Below the pieces are notes generated by a model. It did no database searches and was not told where the DNA came from. It saw nothing but the letters and a program-made list of their open reading frames with translations. A program made the position numbers and the translations under genes. From positions 124,468,957-124,532,956 of the forward strand of contig JBCNJP010000007.1 of assembly GCA_039602395.1 (NCBI GenBank): a stretch of DNA of 64,000 nucleotides. Direction: 5' to 3'. Shown here one piece after another: positions 14,700 to 26,457 of the stretch (the first letter of the stretch is position 1; each line of letters starts with the position of its first letter). The DNA is from Deinandra increscens subsp. villosa. Its lineage: Eukaryota > Streptophyta > Magnoliopsida > Asterales > Asteraceae.

Positions 14700-15000
14700 C
14701 GAACATTGTTGTTTCAGTCGGTGAGTGATTGAGATGCTCTTCTAGAGAGAGAAAGTCACAGTGTATGTGTATAGTGTAGATTCAGAAGGTTTTTTTCTAG
14801 AGAGAGAAGGTAAAAATATATATTTGCAGATAGGTATAGAGAGAGAGAGAGGGGAAGCTGTGTGTGTGAGAGAGAGAGAGAAGGGGGGAGAGATGGTGTG
14901 TGTCTGTGTGTGTTTCTTCTGGTTTACGACAAAACACGACGGGTGGAGGGTAGAGAGAGAGAGAGAGAGATCCCTAGTGACCGGGAATGATAGTGGGAGG
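14700..15000 (-). promoter_or_regulatory. Kinesin 5' leader/promoter with GA and TG microsatellites
   Basis: Upstream of the kinesin start the plus strand carries several AGAGAG runs (14838-14882, 14953-14970) and TGTGTG runs. On the coding strand these are CT-rich, as is common in plant 5' leaders. Run lengths differ between the two assembled copies (this region and 20520-20790). No TATA box is obvious. Confidence 0.4.
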
Positions 15001-15161
15001 GAGGTAAATGAACAATACAAGAGTATTTGAATTTTATTTGCTTTTTGGAGTAAATAAAAAAATAAAAAAAATAGAGGTGGAATGACAAAAGAAGTATTTG
15101 AATTTTTATTTGCTTTTAGAGTGAATCAAAAATAGAGGTAGAATGTTGGAGATGAATAATA

Positions 15162-15661
15162 NNNNNNNNNNNNNNNNNNNNNNNNNNNNNNNNNNNNNNN
15201 NNNNNNNNNNNNNNNNNNNNNNNNNNNNNNNNNNNNNNNNNNNNNNNNNNNNNNNNNNNNNNNNNNNNNNNNNNNNNNNNNNNNNNNNNNNNNNNNNNNN
15301 NNNNNNNNNNNNNNNNNNNNNNNNNNNNNNNNNNNNNNNNNNNNNNNNNNNNNNNNNNNNNNNNNNNNNNNNNNNNNNNNNNNNNNNNNNNNNNNNNNNN
15401 NNNNNNNNNNNNNNNNNNNNNNNNNNNNNNNNNNNNNNNNNNNNNNNNNNNNNNNNNNNNNNNNNNNNNNNNNNNNNNNNNNNNNNNNNNNNNNNNNNNN
15501 NNNNNNNNNNNNNNNNNNNNNNNNNNNNNNNNNNNNNNNNNNNNNNNNNNNNNNNNNNNNNNNNNNNNNNNNNNNNNNNNNNNNNNNNNNNNNNNNNNNN
15601 NNNNNNNNNNNNNNNNNNNNNNNNNNNNNNNNNNNNNNNNNNNNNNNNNNNNNNNNNNNNN
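15162..15661. other. Assembly gap, exactly 500 N
   Basis: Five hundred consecutive N, a conventional unknown-size scaffold gap. The flanking sequences are the two ends of a roughly 5.3 kb duplication (9864-15161 and 15662-20974), as expected when two overlapping contig ends are not merged. Confidence 0.98.
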
Positions 15662-18600
15662 AAAATATGACTCCATCGTATTCGTCGCCATGGGAGCTAC
15701 TTTCAATCATCTGCAAGTTCAAATAAAGGTTAGAGGAAATTTTATGTGGTTGTCAAAGCAGCAATCAAGATGACGATGTTAACTTTGGTGGAGGTCCAAT
15801 GAAAGGAGAATGGAATTAGATGGACAAAAAATGAATCTTAAAATAGTTATTTTATTTATCAAGACATGTAGTTGCACCTGCAATTCAAGGCCCAAAAGAG
15901 CATGACATGGTAATTGAAGATAAATTGGAGGATGTATGAATATTACTATCTTTCAACATCAATTGACTCTAAGTGGTAATAACAAAACGCAAGAATGCAA
16001 GATTTTACTTTTTTTAAGAGTTAATCTTTTATCTGTTGATAATATAATCTATAATGGTTAGGTTTACAGATATCTATAGAAATCACATGTGTTTGGGTTT
16101 AGCCCGTGATGACTGGGAGCATGTGCTAGAAAAGTTAAGCCCCACGAGAGTTCCTAAAAACTAATACAGCAAAATAAAGAATTGGAGTCAATAGCAAAAG
16201 CAATTAACTATCAAACTTAAGCTTATTAAGAGATAAATTTCATGTGAATCACATACCAGGGTAAATATTGTGTGACTACGACTGCTGAGAAGGTTGAAGT
16301 TATTTGAACCAATGTGTCTATGCTCTGCAAACAAAGAGTATCAAAAAGAGTTGGATGGTATCAATGAAAACATCTAAGCTAGTGGTTCCTTCCTACAACA
16401 CATCACTTCTCTAGTTCTCTTTTAAAACTTGTCACCAAAACAACAAAGTTTATGGGGTTGTATAAACCAAAATAGTTAACTTGTCTAGTTGTCCATTTGA
16501 AGTGTTTGCTCTTGTTTCAACTCTATTTACACCCTATCAAATGCAACATAACTTGTCTCTCAAAAATCAGCTCTCTCTACTTTTCCTTATAATTGCAAAG
16601 AGGATACAAAATAACTGCTCAAGGATCTAACGGGTTAGCTCAACCTTTTTCACAACCCAACCAACATCTATAACCGTTTCAATTTTAGCGCACCAAACCA
16701 GCCCATTGCAACCTAGAAACCATGTAACCCAGCTCAAAGCCTCCCTGGACTGACTTTAGGTGCTCTATAAAAAATATACGTGCACAAAGAGAGTCAATAG
16801 TACCTTCACCAGCAGCAATGAAAGAGAGGGCATGCCCAGGAGATAAAACCACCTCTTCCTTTATACCTTCAACATATGTACCCTATTAATGGATACAAAG
16901 CACGATCATACCACAGTTGTATAGAATAATCCCCACAGAACAAGATAAAATATTACCATAATAAATCAATGCCAATAGCCAAATGAACTATAAGCAAGCA
17001 AGTGAACAACATAAAATGGTTATTCTATATTAAACTTTATCTATTTTGCTCTATGAAAATTGATGAACTATTGCAAATTTTAAGCGAAGAGAAAGTTCAA
17101 ATGAGAAATAAAGAAAACTAATGGAACAAAGAAGAAAGATAAGTTACTGCAGAGACCTGTGCATCTTCTCGAACACGCAAATTTTGTCCTGTTGGATCGA
17201 GCAGATCATTAATCACCTGACATGAGAAGCATAAGCAACATGGTGAATCAGAGAACGTGGCATACATACTTCATATGGGCTTAATAAGCAACTATGATAT
17301 TGGATGGGGATGCCAAATACAAATAAGCAAACTTCTTAAATGGCATTAGCAGTACTAGTAAAAAGGCCAAAGAGACAGTGTACTCTTGTCAAATTATTAT
17401 GGTATCAGTGGTAGTGGGAGAAGTAAATATTCAATCCCTTTGTTCTACACAATGCAAGCTAACAATCTCCAAATGGTGGCTTACCTCGTTATATATCTCA
17501 ATATATGACACTCGCAGTAAGAACTCCCTTCCTGGTGTCTGAAATGTAAATACAAGGTGTTCATTGTTCAATAACTATATTCAGGACATAAATAATAGAG
17601 CAAATGTACCAAAAGTGCATGTAGCGTTATACATACAATATGTATGTGTGAACATACATACATGTCTGCATGTTTGAACATGCGTGTACATACATGTATG
17701 TATGTATGTATGAAGGGAACAGCAAACATATGAGAAATTGCCAAGGGCTTGCAGGAGTATAACTTCCACATACAAAGCCAAACAGATGGTAGATGGAAAC
17801 AGCGATTGCAAAATGATGCACTAAGCCACTGTGCATTTAGAATGAAGTTCCTAAGAGAACTTACATCCTGAATGATGCTGAAAACATCCTTTATTGCCAA
17901 AGGTATTATTCCTGGAGAATTGTGATCACCCTGCAAAGACAATTGAGAAGAAAAAAGAGTTACAGACAATATGGAGCAACTAGAGATAGCTTTCAAGGGT
18001 CAGACAAACAACCTGATGTTCAGACAAAAATACCATCTACATTATATATTTATATATAAGAAGTTAATAATAAGATCAACTAGACAATCTAAACTATCTA
18101 ACTATTGCTTTCTGTTAGAGCATCTACATTTAAAAAGTTAAAGCAAAGTAGAAAACGGTATTGGCAAGTGTTTGCATCATTTAAAGTTCAAAACTAGTTT
18201 ACATAATTTTGCAAACACTAATCAGTAACTATAACATTTTAACTTGATTGTGAAGTTTCCATAGCTTAGAAAAACCTTCCTTGACTTTTTGGCTCCAGTG
18301 AAGAGAAGATTTTAAACCCAGCAATACACAATTTATATATTTTATATCAAGTCTTCATCTTACTCTAAACTTTTAAGAAAATGTACAATCTTGTCAAACA
18401 CATTTTTGTGTGTTGTCAAACAGAAATCACAAATCTGCATACAGTACAAGAAACAGAAAATGTAAAATGCTTTTTAGAAGAGTGTATTTTTTTATACATA
18501 TCCAACTGACTCTGAGAACTGGAGGAATCACAACTGGTATAATTTTAGTTGCCAATGACAGCTTACCTACTGTGATCCATGAACCCATAGACTACAGTGG

Positions 18601-20403
18601 CACAATGTGATATTTTCTTATATACTCCACGATTATCAACACTGACACACTGATATTTTCTGCCCTGCTACAGAACTGTCCGCATAGGTTCCTATAAATA
18701 CACTTAATAGATTTTTGGCTAATGGACAATCATATTTGCAGCAGGGCTTCTATTTTAATTGAGGGAAGCAGAATTCAGTGTGACTAGGCATGTTCTTACA
18801 AAACTCTGCAGGCATTTCAGTACTAACAAGTCCTTAATCCCAATCCCAAACAAGAAGGAGAGGCTAAAACTCGCACACCCTTCCATAAGGCCAGCTCCCC
18901 TGTTACACTCCACTCATGCAAGGCTTTCTTTACCACTTTTCCCCATGTAAATATATTGGCCAACCTCTACCTCACCTAACAATCTTTATCTCTGGTACAA
19001 ATCTCGCTTCTAAGTTCTAGACAATCCATTCATCGTCTACTTTAGAGTGGTGTGTAGCAAACAACCACTAACAGTGTTGTTTGTGTTGCCTGAACTTCCC
19101 AATATGGTGCCATCCCAACACATATATCCTCGTTTTATCCCATTTGTCATGTGGCCACACATCAGTCTCAACATTCATGCAAGTAAATGAGCAAGAAAAA
19201 ACAAAACAATAAATCATGAAAGCCTAGTTTGAGATTGGAATATTTTACATGTGCATACTAATTCTTTATGTAGCATTGCATTAACAACACATCAAGTAAA
19301 AGTCCGATTACAAGTTTGATCCATTGATATAGACCATTAGCTATTATTGTGTATTGTTACTCAGTTGCCATCTTAAATAACCTCAATACCATAATGATTC
19401 ATCAATACCATGGAAATAAATAATGTACTTACATGCATAGTGTGGGTCTTCCCACTACTCGTAACACCATATGCAAATACAGTTCCTGCATTAGTAGCTT
19501 TACATTAACTCCAACAACAATTATTTTGCTACCACTTATTAATGTCGATAGTGTATTAAACACTAGGCAATAAATAAACTAGGTTTCAAATTTGATCAAG
19601 TTTTACCGCACCATTTATTCCTTCCATGGCAGCTCTAATAACAGGTCCAGCAGCTACTTCATACACTTCCTGAGTTTCCGCATACGATCCAAACACTTTA
19701 TCTGTAATGCAGAACAAACAAGTAACGATAACTGAAATGAACTTCTCATTCACTCCCAATCAGTGTTGCAAATTGCAATAACTTTAATATTGCTTATTTT
19801 GAATCAAGAATCCAAATTTAGTACCAAATGCATATGAAGTGGCCGCATTGTACTCATTGCGCACAAGTGTATCTCCATCTGCATACCAAGCAACCTCATC
19901 CCCCCTTTGATACTCTCTTTCACTGCAGGTATAGCAAATTCACCAGATCAATACCTCAATGTCTTCATACGGTATAAATTCAAACAAAATTCAAACAAAC
20001 GCTTGGTGTACGACTGAAAACAGTTCAAGTTAAGATCTGCCGCTAATCAAAATTACCTCAAAGGCCTAAATCGAATCGTAACAGAAATGCTATCACCTCC
20101 TGCCGATCTCGGAACATCATCAATCGACTCATCCACCATTTCATCAGCAGACTGATAACCTACAGGCGAAGGCGCGCCGTAACCCCCTCGGGAGTACATC
20201 GAATCGGAGGTAGTGAGACCTAGAGTATCAGATCTAGAACCGTAACCGCTTCCCGAGCCTCCGTAAAACGTAGCGGCAGATGAGGCTGATTGAGGCACAG
20301 TCTGCTTGAAAGACGAAGATGAGGAAGACGATGAGAACGGACTTGAAGGCTTGTGGCTGTAGGAAGATGAACTGATTGGTCCTCTTGAAGAGGAAGCTGC
20401 CAT
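15662..20403 (-). pseudogene. Partial second copy of the kinesin gene (5' exons only), probable assembly duplicate
   Basis: Near-identical to the first ten exons of the kinesin at 3525-14598. Exons (minus strand): 20403-20057, 19922-19825, 19701-19612, 19485-19433, 17930-17865, 17538-17485, 17216-17157, 16882-16804, 16324-16257, and exon 10 truncated by the gap at 15710-15662. It covers the N-terminus through the P-loop and switch I region and stops before switch II. I see no frame break, and the introns also match, with a few small indels (a 4-bp TGTA repeat change near 17700, 3 bp near 18824, single bases elsewhere). The copy starts at the first base after the gap. I infer an allelic or overlapping contig end, not a real gene; a true tandem duplicate is possible but less likely. 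Confidence 0.85.
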
Positions 20404-20974
20404 TGACCGATTCAACTCACCAGATTCAACAACCGGACAAAATCGAGGAATAACTCAATCGATATGTCAGAGCTCCACATGTTGCCTGGCAATTAGAACC
20501 ATTTCGAACATTGTTGTTTCAGTCGGTGAGTGATTGAGATGCTCTTCTAGAGAGAGAAAGTCACAGTGTATGTGTATAGTGTAGATTCAGAAGGTTTTTT
20601 TCTAGAGAGAGAAGGTAAAAATATATATTTGCAGATAGGTATAGAGAGAGAGAGAGGGAAGCTGTGTGTGTGTGAGAGAGAGAGAGAAGGGGGAGAGATG
20701 GTGTGTGTCTGTGTGTGTTTCTTCTGGTTTACGACAAAACACGACGGGTGGAGGGTAGAGAGAGAGAGAGAGAGAGATCCCTAGTGACCGGGAATGATAG
20801 TGGGAGGGAGGTAAATGAACAATACAAGAGTATTTGAATTTTATTTGCTTTTTGGAGTAAATAAAAAAATTAAAAAAAATAGAGGTGGAATGACATAAGA
20901 AGTATTTAAATTTTTATTTGCTTTTAGAGTGAATAAAAATAAAAATAGAGGTAGAATGTTGGAGATGAATAATA
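15662..20974. repeat. Direct near-identical duplicate of 9864-15161 across the gap
   Basis: Base 9864 matches base 15662 and base 15161 matches base 20974. Coding, intron and upstream sequence are all included; the lengths are 5298 and 5313 bp. Differences are scattered single bases and microsatellite length changes, the level expected between alleles. The first copy runs up to the gap and the second begins at it, the geometry of unmerged overlapping contigs. Confidence 0.9.
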
Positions 20975-21695
20975 CAGTAGAACCTCTATAATTTAATACT
21001 CGATAAATTAATAACCTCAATAAAATTAATAATTTGTCCGGTCCCAACTTGGGACCAGTACAAATTTTGACCCCAATCGATAAAATAATAAGATAATAAT
21101 TTTTTTGAAATCCTAATGTAAATATATTGGTCCCAGCGAAACTATAAATTAATAATTACTAAAATATTCCAAAATTCTAGGATTGTTTAGTAAAAAACGA
21201 ATATATAGTCACTTGTTTTTTTGTGAACTTCAAATCTATATTGAGTTCATCTTTAAATCTCCCCATTGCACTTAAGAGTTGAGGCAGTGTATTCTCGTAT
21301 TGCAACAAAAAGTTGTGAAGAGTTGCTGCCGCTTGCAATGCTTCTTTCCTAGTGACCGGTTCCAAAGGTAGTGAATCATCATCAACCGGATTTTGAACGA
21401 TATCATTAGACATTTTATAGTGATCAATCTAGATCTATGTACATTTGAACTTGACAAGTTCATTAATGTGTGAATGTACATAGGAATTTTGAAGGGCCTT
21501 GTTTCTGTTTTATTCAAATAGGTAAAGTGAACGGACATGGAAATTTTGAAGATCGATGAATTAATTTGAGAGTCGCTCACGAATATAAGCCAACTCTTTA
21601 AATTAATAATTTATTAATTTATCGATATAATAATATCTCGCTAAATTAATAAAATATCTCGGTCCCAACATTATTAATTTATAGAGGTTTTACTG
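20975..21695 (-). mobile_element. pogo/Emigrant-like Tc1-mariner-class element, deletion derivative
   Basis: The left end CAGTAGAACCTCTATAATTT and the reverse complement of the right end CAGTAAAACCTCTATAAATT are terminal inverted repeats of the Emigrant/Lemi1 type. TA dinucleotides flank both sides (20973-20974, 21696-21697), the target duplication of this class. The 721-bp element keeps only the C-terminal end of a transposase on the minus strand. It lies just beyond the sequence at which the first contig ends. Confidence 0.8.
21177..21413 (-). pseudogene. C-terminal remnant of a pogo-like transposase
   Basis: A 78-codon frame ending in LKFTKKQ...SFFTKQS and a stop. A KKQ...I..FF tail is characteristic of pogo/Tigger/Lemi1 transposase C-termini. 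The DNA-binding and DDD catalytic regions are absent, so it cannot be active. The last ten codons are supplied by the left-arm segment (20975-21201), showing that this arm orientation is ancestral. Confidence 0.6.
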
Positions 21696-21697
21696 TA

Positions 21698-22414
21698 TTC
21701 GTTTTTTACTAAACAATCCTAGAGTTTTGGAATATTTTAGTAATTATTAATTTATAGTTTCGCTGGGACCAATATATTTATATAGGATTTCAAAAAAATT
21801 ATTATCTTATTATTTTATCGATTGGGGTCAAAATTGTACTGGTCCCAAGTTGGGACCGGACAAATTATTAATTTTATTGAGGTTATTAATTTATCGAGTA
21901 TTAAATTATAGAGGTTCTACTGTATATAGTCACTTGTTTTTTTGTGAACTTCAAATCTATATTGAGTTCATCTTTAAATCCCCCATTGCACTTAAGAGTT
22001 GAGGCAGTGTATTCTCGTATTGCAACAAGAAGTTGTGAAGAGTTGCTGTCGCTTGCAATGCTTCTTTCCTAGTGACCGGTTCCAAAGGTAGTGAATCATC
22101 ATCAACCGGATTTTGAACGATATCATTAGACATTTTATAGTGATCAATCTAGATCTATGTAATTTGAACTTGACAAGTTCATTAATGTGTGAATGTACAT
22201 AGGAATTTTGAAGGGCCTTGTTTCTGTTTTATTCAAATAGGTAAAGTGAACGGACATGGAAATTTTGAAGATCGATGAATTAATTTGAGAGTCGCTCACG
22301 AATATAAGCCAACTCTTTAAATTAATAATTTATTAATTTATCGATATAATAATATCTCGCTAAATTAATAAAATATCTCGGTCCCAACATTATTAATTTA
22401 TAGAGGTTTTACTG
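21698..22414 (-). mobile_element. Second pogo/Emigrant-like copy with its left arm inverted
   Basis: Bases 21923-22414 repeat 21202-21695 directly, with few differences, including the transposase remnant and right TIR. Bases 21698-21922 are the reverse complement of the first copy's left arm (20975-21201). The flip is bounded by TA at both edges (TA before 21698; TATATAG at 21923), and a further TA follows 22414. The inversion removes the original end of the transposase frame in this copy. Confidence 0.75.
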
Positions 22415-23633
22415 TATATTATAAAAACCTACTCAAAATTTTCTATCCAATCAAAACAAAAAGAGAAGAAAAAAAAAACCTGCCATTGTTACAATGCCGA
22501 CTAGCCATTTAACACCCATAGCGCCCTAGAGGACGGTGTGCCCGGGCGCTATCAAGGGCATTCACGCCCACTACGGGTAGTATAAAGGTTGGTTGTTAAA
22601 AAATTAAAAACAATTTTAGAGTAAACTTGCGCCTATGTGACTTTTTCGAATTAAATACGTAAAGAGAAACATATGAAACATTTATGATGTGGCTACAAAT
22701 ATGTTGCAAGTGTGTTTAAAGTTCAAAAAATATATCGTTGTAAAGATCAACAACAGAAGACATTATGGTGTAAATTTCTAACACGACACGAGAACCCAAC
22801 ATGACATTTGTGGCTTTGGGTTTAGTGTAAAGGGTTCGGGTCAATTTGGGCCAAACCTACAAACACATTTAGCTAGTTAGGTCAAAAGTTTGTGCCGACC
22901 CAGCGGGTTCACGAATTGGCCCGTTTAACATGTTTACCTTTAGTTTTATGTCATGTGTACTTATTTTATACTAAATTTTAAAATTAGCTTGTGCGTAAAC
23001 TAGTCGAGCCCGAGCCAAAGTAAACTCACTTGTTAGCACACTCGTTTGACTCTCTTGAAAACCTTGTTTTAATATATATACAACTCGTGTCTTGTCGCAT
23101 GAATAACGTGGACACACAAAATAGTTGCATTGTCATAACGATACATACAGAAAATAGAAACTAAAAAAATGTGTAACAGACAAAACGCTTATACATGTTA
23201 CACTACCAACTCAACACAACTTATTTTGTAAACTCATACAATTATATGATGTGGATGTCATGGTCCACTCAAAAGCATATTTAACCTAGGAGCTAGGGTG
23301 AGTAGAGAATCGAATCTAGATGACCGATGAACATGTGAAAAATGTTCAGTTTTATAAAATTAATTGACTTCAAAAACATAGATTGAATTTTTGTTCAAAT
23401 TAGAGCTTGCAAATTAAAATTTGGGTTTGTAAACAATTTATGAGAAAGCAATCCTCTCGAGGTCTAGGTTTATGCAATCCAATAGTTTCTAATTAACTTA
23501 ATTGGGAAGTTATTAATGGTGACCATGCATATGGTTAATCAAGTAATAGTTATGGCTTGGTTTATAACTTAGATGGTTTTAAACACACAACCACCAATTC
23601 AATCAAGTTAAGGACAATGAATTTAAATATGTT
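22415..23633. other. Intergenic, no gene recognised
   Basis: AT-rich sequence with no supportable coding region. A GC-rich hairpin sits at 22519-22551, with arms ATAGCGCCC and GGGCGCTAT and a 15-base loop. It may be part of a decayed transposon. Confidence 0.5.
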
Positions 23634-23649
23634 AGATAGATGAAAAACC

Positions 23650-23767
23650 GTTATTGTGGTTGTAGCCCAATGGTAAAAGACAAAGTCTATTTGGTGAAGA
23701 CCAAGGTTCAAACCTTGACATTGCTGTAAAAGTGGTGGAATAAAAAAATTTAGCCGTTCAAAAAAAA
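23650..23767 (+). mobile_element. tRNA-derived SINE with 16-bp target-site duplication
   Basis: An internal pol III A-box-like motif (TAGCCCAATGGTAAAAG) and a B-box-like motif (GGTTCAAACC) are spaced as in tRNA-derived SINEs. The 3' end is TTTAGCCGTTC followed by an A-run. The body is flanked by identical 16-bp repeats AGATAGATGAAAAACC at 23634-23649 and 23768-23783. The perfect duplication indicates a comparatively young LINE-mediated insertion. Confidence 0.85.
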
Positions 23768-23893
23768 AGATAGATGAAAAACCACATCAAATTAATCAAA
23801 GATTAACTAGTCAACAATTCAATTCCAATGTTTAAATTAACTAGAAACAATTAAAAAACACACAAACCCTACACCTGTAGAAAATCACAAGCA

Positions 23894-24358
23894 ATTAGCT
23901 ACTCATCGTCATCATGGAATCGAAAGTGGTTGTCTGGATTATTGACGACATGAAGTAACTGAAATATGGGATAATATCGAGTTTAAAAACCGCCTTAAAA
24001 GTTCCCAAAATCGATTGTGCTAAATCACCTGTGACTTTTGCCGACATCGGTTATGGAAACCCTCATGGACCTGCTTCTTTTGCCGACACCGGGCGTACAT
24101 TATTCTCTTAACGACGTAAATTACGTCCCTACCTGGAAACCCCCTTTAAACAGCCACTGGTTTACGCTCTTGATTGGGCTTAAAATCCCCAAAAAGATCA
24201 CGAGTAATTTAGTTACTCATCATCATCATGAATCGAAAGTGGTTGTCTTCATTATTGATGGCATAAAGAAACTGGAATACGGGATAATATTGAGCTCAAA
24301 AACCACCTTCAAAAGTCCCAAAATCGATTGTGCTAAATGACTTTTGACATTTGCCAAT
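23894..24358 (+). repeat. Diverged direct duplication of about 150 bp
   Basis: Segments 23894-24044 and 24207-24358 align along their length, sharing for example AATCGAAAGTGGTTGTCT and AAAATCGATTGTGCTAAAT, with scattered substitutions and short indels. The frame running across the second segment does not resemble a known protein. Origin unknown; an old local duplication or the arms of a decayed repeat. Confidence 0.55.
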
Positions 24359-24587
24359 AAAACTTGGTTACCAGTTTTTCATCATTCCAGTTAATACATG
24401 TTCATCTCGTATAAAGGAATATCAATAAATGTTATTTAAATAAATAACCAATTTCCATTAATAAAACGTTTATCTAAAAGTTAAAGATATCTATATCATA
24501 GTTCAACAATTAATTGTTTAAAAGCTTACCAATATATGTTATTGCGTTATGTTTCTCGTCAAATCACACAGACACCCATCTTTTTTT

Positions 24588-25750
24588 TTGAACGGCTAAC
24601 TCTAATTACTTCAAACTAACCCCTTAAATCACCAAAGAACCGTCTATCCCTAAGATAAAACCCAAGACCAGGGGCGGATGTATGCTTTAGGTAGGGGTAG
24701 CGCCCGCTACCCCTGAACTTGTATCGCGATGTGTAATATTTTTATTCTTTTTTACGTTTTTGGTATTTTGTTACCCCTGAAAAGATTTTTCCGCTACCCT
24801 GAATATATTTTACACTAACCATCGAACTTTTTTTGTTTTTATTTAAATTCCGACCTGAAAATATGATCAAAACCCGTTGATTAATTAAAACCGAACAACT
24901 AACAATTTTATACATAAATAAATAGAAGTTGTAAGACTAGGGGTGATTATGAAAATTTTTAAAATGAAGAAAAGGGACTCACGCTGGAACTTCTCCAAAT
25001 TAAGAAAATAGCAGCATCAGAAATTTTATTTGTTCCTCGCATCCCTGCCTATTCGCTAGTCGCCACATCGTCGTCGGTTTCTGCCAGCCGGAGGCCGGAG
25101 CTTCGTTCGGTGTAGAGTTGTTATCAACGGGTCAAAGTTATGAGGGTTTGAGGTGATGTATGGTGGTCTGGTAGACGAGGGATTAAATAGAGTAGTGGGT
25201 TATGTAAGTTGCTTAAGAATTAGGAATTTAAATGTGTATAGGACTTTCTATGAAGGAGCCGAAGAGTTAAAGAGGTTTTGTAGATTTGGGTTAAAAATTA
25301 GTATTTGATTTTAAACGGTTCATTATTGATTGTTTTGTGTGTTTAGACTTGGTCAACAGAGTCATATGTGTAATTACTTGGTTATGTGACCCGACCTGAC
25401 TCAAACTGTTCTATAAGCTTTAATATATAGCTATAGACAATAGACTCCAAAAAATTTCAACCGCCTAAAAAAAGTTTCTTGGGTTCACCACTGGGTTCTT
25501 TTATCATGTAATGTGACCTGAGCCGACCTGAAGTTGTCTAACAAAATTTGTATCTAGCGGTGGACGACGAATCCCAAAAATTTCCGACCCCATAAAAAAT
25601 ATTCCAAGGTTCGCCACTGTTTACATTGTATGAGTTATGGTTAAATAAACTAAACGTTATGAATTTTGGTTAATTTTTTTTTAAACGCTACCCCTCAACT
25701 CTATTTCTGGGTCCGCCCCCTGCCCAAGACCTCCAGGTAAGACAAAGCTT
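24588..25750 (-). mobile_element. Degenerate SINE-like sequence interrupted by a hAT element
   Basis: On the minus strand the sequence flanking the hAT insertion reads GGAGGTCTTGGGTTT, a degenerate B-box region, and ends in GTTAGCCGTTC plus an A-run at 24588. That tail matches the SINE at 23650-23767. No A-box or target duplication is recognisable. The hAT element (24669-25722) interrupts the B-box region. Confidence 0.4.
24669..25722. mobile_element. Non-autonomous hAT element with perfect 8-bp target duplication
   Basis: Ends are CAGGGGCGGATG at the left and GGGTCCGCCCCCTG at the right, imperfect terminal inverted repeats of the plant CAGGGGCGGA type. The 8-bp CCCAAGAC lies immediately outside both ends (24661-24668, 25723-25730). 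The 1054-bp interior has no transposase frame. A second element with related ends lies at 60941-62554. Confidence 0.88.
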
Positions 25751-25912
25751 TAGGATGTTCATAATACGCACCTATCACTTTTCCCACCCCTCATTTTTTG
25801 CCACATCATCACCACACACTTTTACACATTACTTCCACGATACCTACACCACACCACCTTTCACTTTTTTTATTATTAAAAAAAGAAAAAAAAGAACAAA
25901 GAGAGGAGTAGG

Positions 25913-26408
25913 TAGGGGTGTTCACAGTTCGGTTTATACGGTTTTTGTGTCAAACCGTAAACCAAACCGTTTGCTACGGTTTTTTATAATCAAAAACCTA
26001 AACCAAATCGTTAAAATTTAAAACCAAACCAAACCGAACCGCTACTTCTGGTTTGGTTTCACGGTTTAGGATCTTTAGGATTTCAATATAATTAAGTTTA
26101 GAATAATAAAATTTAAAATTATAAAAAAAATCCAAATCAAATTTATCAAATGTGGCTATGAGAGTATTAGCTATTGTACTATAGTTACCACCTATAATTT
26201 ATTTATTAATACAAAATTCATTTCTAAATATGAAATGTAAATGTAACCTTCAGCACATTTCTAGATTTCCGAAATGACTAAAACATGTATAAATTTATAG
26301 ATTTTAAGCTTAATAAGCGCTAAAACTTAAATCCCTCTTTGATATTTTTTAGTTGCGTCAAAACCTAAAATCTCATTACAAAAAACAAGTCAATGCAATT
26401 TATCTATA

Positions 26409-26457
<49 letters not shown>

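Noticed and set aside
14742..15030. Frames on both strands over GA/TG microsatellites upstream of the kinesin
   Set aside because: Low-complexity translations on both strands; this is leader/promoter sequence.
15116..15722. Open frames of about 175-200 codons crossing the N block
   Set aside because: They consist almost entirely of undetermined bases and have no evidential value.
15662..20403. A second functional kinesin gene in tandem
   Set aside because: It has only the 5' exons, starts at the gap and matches the first copy through the introns; an unmerged overlap explains it better.
24038..24340. A 100-codon frame
   Set aside because: It covers one half of a diverged non-coding duplication; the other copy has no matching frame and no motif is recognisable.
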